DNA from: Ruminococcus flavefaciens
Lineage (GTDB): Bacteria; Bacillota; Clostridia; Oscillospirales; Ruminococcaceae
DNA: 7,921 bases
Direction of reading: 5' to 3'
NCBI GenBank assembly: GCA_002348905.1
Contig: DEBW01000159.1
Span: 21,798-29,718 of the forward strand
Made by a program: the position numbers and the translations under genes. The notes below the pieces were generated by a model. The model made no database searches, was not told the origin of the DNA, and was given only the letters and a program-made list of their open reading frames with translations. Positions 5,469-7,921 of the stretch are shown here, piece after piece (the first letter of the stretch is position 1; each line of letters starts with the position of its first letter).

Positions 5469-6287
5469 ATGGGAAATTTTTTTACATCATCTCAAATACT
5501 TAATAAAGAAGTAAAGAAACTTTCACTTAATGCGGCGTTCAAACTGGTATTTGGTGAAGCACTTGAGCCTCTCGGATTTAAACTTGTTAAAAGCAGATAT
5601 CCTTATTTTGTGCGAATTATAAACGGCGAAATACTGCATATTATCACAATAAAAACTGAACAGGCATCCTATCCTGAAGACAAAGCTTTTACTATACTGG
5701 GCGGAATTGCTACAGTATATCGCCCTAAAATAGACTTTAGTGTAAGTATCAGTAATAATTACAACTGGCTTCGTGCAGATATTGGAATTTTTTATTTATC
5801 AACTCTTGATAATGATGTTTATTTTATTTCAGATGAAGAACGAATGATTCACCATAGTCTGGCACGTTTTAATTATTTTTCGAAAGTTCCAAAGTCATTG
5901 CCAAGTGTTATGAGTGAAGCCCTTGAAGGTGCAAAAAAATATATGCTTCCACAATTAGACAGCATAAATTCTCTTGAAAAATGCATTGCTTATTTTGAGA
6001 AAAAAATGCTTATAGATAAAAACTGTTTTGATTCCAAGCATAATTACGATTCATATGATTATGATGAAGGATTCCTTTATTTAATAACAGATAATGCTGA
6101 ATTAAAGGAAAGCTGGAGACAAATAGTTGAACATGAAAAAGATGTTAGCGATGAAGTTTTCAAAAAAATAAACGAACGCTACCAATTTTTCATTAATCCT
6201 ATTTTGAAAGAAGAAGTTATGGCTGAATTAAATAAAAGAAAAAGCCGAAATATTAGCACTTTAAAAACATTAGGTATTATTGATTAA
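5469..6287 (+). CDS. AT-rich orphan protein, possibly DUF4304-like
   Basis: 272 residues, no signal peptide or membrane segment, so probably cytoplasmic. I do not firmly recognise it. The stretch ALEPLGFKLVKSRYPYFVRI (31-50), followed by a beta-strand-rich part (about 51-115) and a later QLDSINSLEKCIAYFEKK segment, loosely resembles DUF4304-type proteins ('L-x-x-x-GFkkk...fyr'), a family of unknown role found in scattered, mobile-looking contexts. The C-terminal third is charged and helical. GGAGG lies 5 bases before the ATG, 14 bases after the second lipoprotein. Base composition differs sharply: a hand count gives 18 of 60 G+C at 5761-5820 against 32 of 60 at 6601-6660 in the next gene, with heavy use of AAA, TTA and AAT codons. 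This suggests recent insertion between the lipoprotein and the radical SAM gene without breaking either. Confidence 0.7.
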   Translation: MGNFFTSSQILNKEVKKLSLNAAFKLVFGEALEPLGFKLVKSRYPYFVRIINGEILHIITIKTEQASYPEDKAFTILGGIATVYRPKIDFSVSISNNYNWLRADIGIFYLSTLDNDVYFISDEERMIHHSLARFNYFSKVPKSLPSVMSEALEGAKKYMLPQLDSINSLEKCIAYFEKKMLIDKNCFDSKHNYDSYDYDEGFLYLITDNAELKESWRQIVEHEKDVSDEVFKKINERYQFFINPILKEEVMAELNKRKSRNISTLKTLGIID

Positions 6288-6306
6288 ATTCACAGGAGGA
6301 ATAAAT

Positions 6307-6921
6307 ATGAAAAAAGCAATGACTATTTCCTATGAGGTAGGAAATAATCTCTACCTCAACCTTACAAATAAATGTCCGTGCGCCTGCACTTTCTGCATAC
6401 GCACTCACGCTGACGGAGCTTACGGCTCTGATCCTTTATGGCTCGAACATGAGCCTTCTAGGGACGAGATAATGGAAAATCTCAATAGCCGTGACCTCAG
6501 CAAGTACAGCGAGATAGTTTTCTGCGGATACGGCGAACCTACTGAGCGTATCAGCGACATAATCACTGTAGTGAACGAACTGAAAAAGCGCTCTGACTGT
6601 CCGAAATTCCGTATAAACACCAACGGTCTCGGCGACCTTGTGAACGGCAGAAGTATCGCCGCTGAGCTTTGCGAGGTCATGGACGTTGTTTCCGTAAGTC
6701 TCAACGCCGGCACTAAAGACGAGTATATGAAAGTCACACGCCCTAAGTTCGACAACGCATGGGAGGCTATGCAGAAATTTACCTCAGACTGCGTTAAGAC
6801 CGGCAAGGCTGAGATAATCATGTCTATCGTTGACGTTATCCCTCAGGAGCAGATAGACGCTTCAAGAGAAGTCTGCGAAAGTCTCGGTGCTAAGCTGAGA
6901 ATACGCAAATTTGATGAATAA
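6307..6921 (+). CDS. TatD-associated radical SAM protein
   Basis: 204 residues, short for a radical SAM enzyme but typical of the TatD family-associated group, which has a partial TIM barrel and is often adjacent or fused to tatD. The Fe-S motif CX3CX2C is Cys23, Cys27 and Cys30 in NKCPCACTFCIR (21-32), with an extra Cys25. Other family features are YLNLTN (16-21) just before the cluster, LWLEHEPS (44-51), VFCGYGEPTER (71-81, the SAM-binding GGE-like motif), FRINTNG (101-107), VSVSLNAGTKDEY (128-140) and the ending GAKLRIRKF (194-202). The reaction is unknown; the link to TatD nuclease is from genomic association. The start ATG at 6307 has a perfect AGGAGG 7 bases upstream, better than the frame start at 6280, which would overlap the preceding stop. 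Last gene of the alr operon, followed by a hairpin; tatD lies on the other strand at 221-988. Confidence 0.85.
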   Translation: MKKAMTISYEVGNNLYLNLTNKCPCACTFCIRTHADGAYGSDPLWLEHEPSRDEIMENLNSRDLSKYSEIVFCGYGEPTERISDIITVVNELKKRSDCPKFRINTNGLGDLVNGRSIAAELCEVMDVVSVSLNAGTKDEYMKVTRPKFDNAWEAMQKFTSDCVKTGKAEIIMSIVDVIPQEQIDASREVCESLGAKLRIRKFDE

Positions 6922-6923
6922 CA

Positions 6924-6957
6924 CCAAATATCAACAGTTTTATTTGGATAGATTTTT
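6924..6957 (+). terminator. weak terminator-like hairpin after the radical SAM gene
   Basis: CCAAATA (6924-6930) pairs perfectly with TATTTGG (6941-6947) around a 10-base loop, three bases after the stop codon. ATAGATTTTTG follows, so the T-run is displaced by about 4 bases. The stem is AT-rich and probably weak, but the position and the new promoter just downstream fit an operon end. Confidence 0.42.
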
Positions 6958-6969
6958 GTCTCTTTACTA

Positions 6970-6998
6970 TGGAAAAGAATGAAAAAATATGTTATAAT
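6970..6998 (+). promoter_or_regulatory. extended -10 promoter for the small membrane protein and ilvE
   Basis: A perfect TATAAT (6993-6998) is preceded by TGT, giving TGnTATAAT. TGGAAA at 6970-6975, 17 bases upstream, matches 4 of 6 positions of the -35 consensus. Start would be near 7005, about 37 nt before the ATG at 7042. No other good promoter lies between here and ilvE, so it may also drive that gene. Confidence 0.65.
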
Positions 6999-7041
6999 TA
7001 TTCATATGATACTATCCGTCTGACTGAATAGGAGGATAACC

Positions 7042-7173
7042 ATGGATAAAAAATCTAAATTGATCCTTGCCATATCTATCACAAGCGCCGCTCTCGCTGT
7101 AAGCGCTGCCGCTGCCGCTTCTGTAATAGTGTGCAAGAAGATCTATGAGAAGAAATACTTCTCCGCTAACTAA
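7042..7173 (+). CDS. 43-residue single-pass membrane protein
   Basis: A short gene with a strong ribosome binding site (AGGAGG, 6-base spacer) and its own promoter. The product MDKKSKLILAI... has a basic N-terminus (Lys3, Lys4, Lys6) and one hydrophobic, Ala-rich segment at about 7-30. A cytoplasm-type basic tail follows (CKKIYEKKYFSAN, 31-43). With charges on both sides of the helix the orientation is not clear. There is no lipobox, and the segment lacks an obvious signal peptidase site followed by a mature chain, so I take it as a small membrane protein rather than a secreted peptide. I do not recognise a family. It lies 62 bases before the branched-chain aminotransferase gene and is probably cotranscribed with it. 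It has no run of Leu/Ile/Val codons of the kind found in attenuation leader peptides. Confidence 0.65.
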   Translation: MDKKSKLILAISITSAALAVSAAAAASVIVCKKIYEKKYFSAN

Positions 7174-7182
7174 AGTTTTCAA

Positions 7183-7210
7183 TTCCTGCCATTCAATGAT
7201 GAATGGGGAA
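7183..7210 (+). promoter_or_regulatory. hairpin in the spacer before ilvE
   Basis: CCATTCA-ATGA-TGAATGG (7189-7206) is a perfect 7-bp stem with a 4-base loop. It is extended by TTCC (7183-7186) pairing with GGAA (7207-7210) past a 2-base bulge. No T-run follows, so it is not a classic terminator. It could stabilise the ilvE message or regulate its translation, since the ribosome binding site begins about 13 bases downstream. Confidence 0.4.
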
Positions 7211-7235
7211 AATATATCAAAGAAGGTTGAATGAA

Positions 7236-7921
7236 ATGGAAATCAAATTCACAAAAGCAGATACCTTAAAGGCTAAGCCACAGCCTGGCGACAAGCTCGG
7301 CTTCGGTCACATCTTCACTGACTATATGCTCGTTATGCCTTATGATGAAGGTCAGGGCTGGCACGATCCTGAGATCAAGCCTTACGCTCCTATCGAGCTT
7401 TCTCCTGCTGCTATGTGCTTCCACTACGGTCAGGAAGTATTTGAAGGCATGAAGGCTTACCGTACTGCTGACGGTAAGGTACAGCTTTTCCGTCCTGAGG
7501 AAAACTTCAAGAGACTCAACAAGTCCAACGAGAGACTTGTTATCCCTGAACTCCCTGAGGATCTCGCTATGAAGTGCCTTATGGAACTCCTCAAGATCGA
7601 GAAGGACTGGGTTCCTTCAAAGGACGGCGAGTCACTCTACATCCGCCCATTTATCATCGCTGTTGACCCATTCCTCGGCGTTAAGCCAGGTGAGCACTAC
7701 CTCTTCATTATAATCCTCTCACCTTCCGGCGCTTACTATGAGACTGGTCTCAACCCTGTTAATATCTACGTTGAGAGCAAGTATGTACGTGCTGTAAGAG
7801 GCGGTATGGGCTTTGCTAAGACAGGCGGTAACTACGCTGCTTCCCTTATCGGTCAGGACGAGGCTCACAAGCAGAACTACTCACAGGTTCTCTGGCTCGA
7901 CGGCGTTGAGCAGAAGTACAT
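7236..7921 (+). CDS. ilvE: branched-chain amino-acid aminotransferase, N-terminal 228 residues (partial)
   Basis: The gene runs off the right edge; 228 full codons are visible of an enzyme usually about 340-360 residues long in this subgroup. It is a fold-type IV PLP aminotransferase that carries out the last step of Leu, Ile and Val synthesis (and the first of their breakdown) with 2-oxoglutarate/glutamate. The early region LGFGHIFTDYMLVMPYDEGQ (21-40), FHYGQEVFEGMKAY (62-75), LFRPEENFKRLNKS (84-97), LYIRPFIIAVDPFLGV (134-149) and GFAKTGGNYAASL (192-204) are diagnostic. Lys195 of AKTGGNY is the expected cofactor lysine. The N-terminal form (FTDYM...W) is that of the longer, eukaryote-like BCAT group rather than the short E. 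coli IlvE. The ATG at 7236 has GAAGG 9 bases upstream; a nearby ATG at 7231 is out of frame. Codons are strongly biased (CTC, ATC, GGC, AAG), as expected for high expression. Confidence 0.94.
   Translation, partial: MEIKFTKADTLKAKPQPGDKLGFGHIFTDYMLVMPYDEGQGWHDPEIKPYAPIELSPAAMCFHYGQEVFEGMKAYRTADGKVQLFRPEENFKRLNKSNERLVIPELPEDLAMKCLMELLKIEKDWVPSKDGESLYIRPFIIAVDPFLGVKPGEHYLFIIILSPSGAYYETGLNPVNIYVESKYVRAVRGGMGFAKTGGNYAASLIGQDEAHKQNYSQVLWLDGVEQKY

Noticed and set aside
5469..6287. toxin-antitoxin or phage-defence gene
   Set aside because: AT-richness fits a mobile cargo gene, but no nuclease, toxin or defence motif is visible and there is no partner gene.
7042..7235. leader-peptide attenuation or T-box controlling ilvE
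   Set aside because: The 43-codon frame lacks a run of Leu/Ile/Val codons, the following hairpin has no T-run, and no T-box sequence or multi-stem leader is present.
1..7921. tRNA, rRNA, insertion sequences or attachment sites
   Set aside because: I saw no cloverleaf with a conserved T-loop, no rRNA core sequence, no transposase and no long terminal inverted repeats.

Overview
The window looks like chromosomal DNA of a low-to-moderate GC Firmicute of the class Clostridia, most likely a Ruminococcus-like member of the Oscillospiraceae. This is inferred from the strong AGGAGG ribosome binding sites, the sigma-A type promoters (TTGAAA / TATAAT, two with extended TGnTATAAT), the gene content, and the codon usage of the highly expressed branched-chain aminotransferase. 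I did no database search.

Left part (1-2000, minus strand): an operon read right to left. It holds a membrane-anchored LytR-CpsA-Psr (LCP)-like protein that has lost most catalytic residues, a TatD-type metal-dependent hydrolase whose start lies one base after the LCP stop, and a PP2C-family phosphatase cut off by the window edge. Upstream is a good sigma-A promoter (2001-2029) embedded in an array of CTGTTGAAA-type repeats. Its predicted transcript has a leader of about 117 nt with two mutually exclusive hairpins, one followed by a U-run, which looks like an attenuator.

Middle (2180-3054): a YpsA/DUF1273-type SLOG-fold gene on the minus strand with its own promoter at 2935-2963. A strong extended -10 promoter points rightward into its 3' end (2183-2210) and would make antisense RNA. 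The 305-base gap between this gene and the LCP gene (positions 1917-2221 including its upstream edge) holds only these regulatory elements, with no credible gene.

Right-centre (3055-6921, plus strand): a tightly packed probable operon. It runs alanine racemase, then two tandem lipoproteins whose soluble parts resemble the periplasmic P1 'head' of SecD, then an AT-rich orphan gene probably acquired by transfer, then a short radical SAM protein of the TatD-associated type. A weak terminator-like hairpin follows.

Right end (6960-7921, plus strand): a promoter with extended -10, a 43-residue single-pass membrane protein, a hairpin in the spacer, and the first 228 residues of a branched-chain amino-acid aminotransferase.

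Several products bear on the cell envelope: D-alanine supply, LCP-like protein, lipoproteins, PP2C phosphatase and possibly the YpsA-type protein. The most unusual elements are the SecD-like lipoprotein pair, the repeat-covered promoter with its attenuator-like leader, and the presence of TatD and its companion radical SAM protein in one locus on opposite strands.
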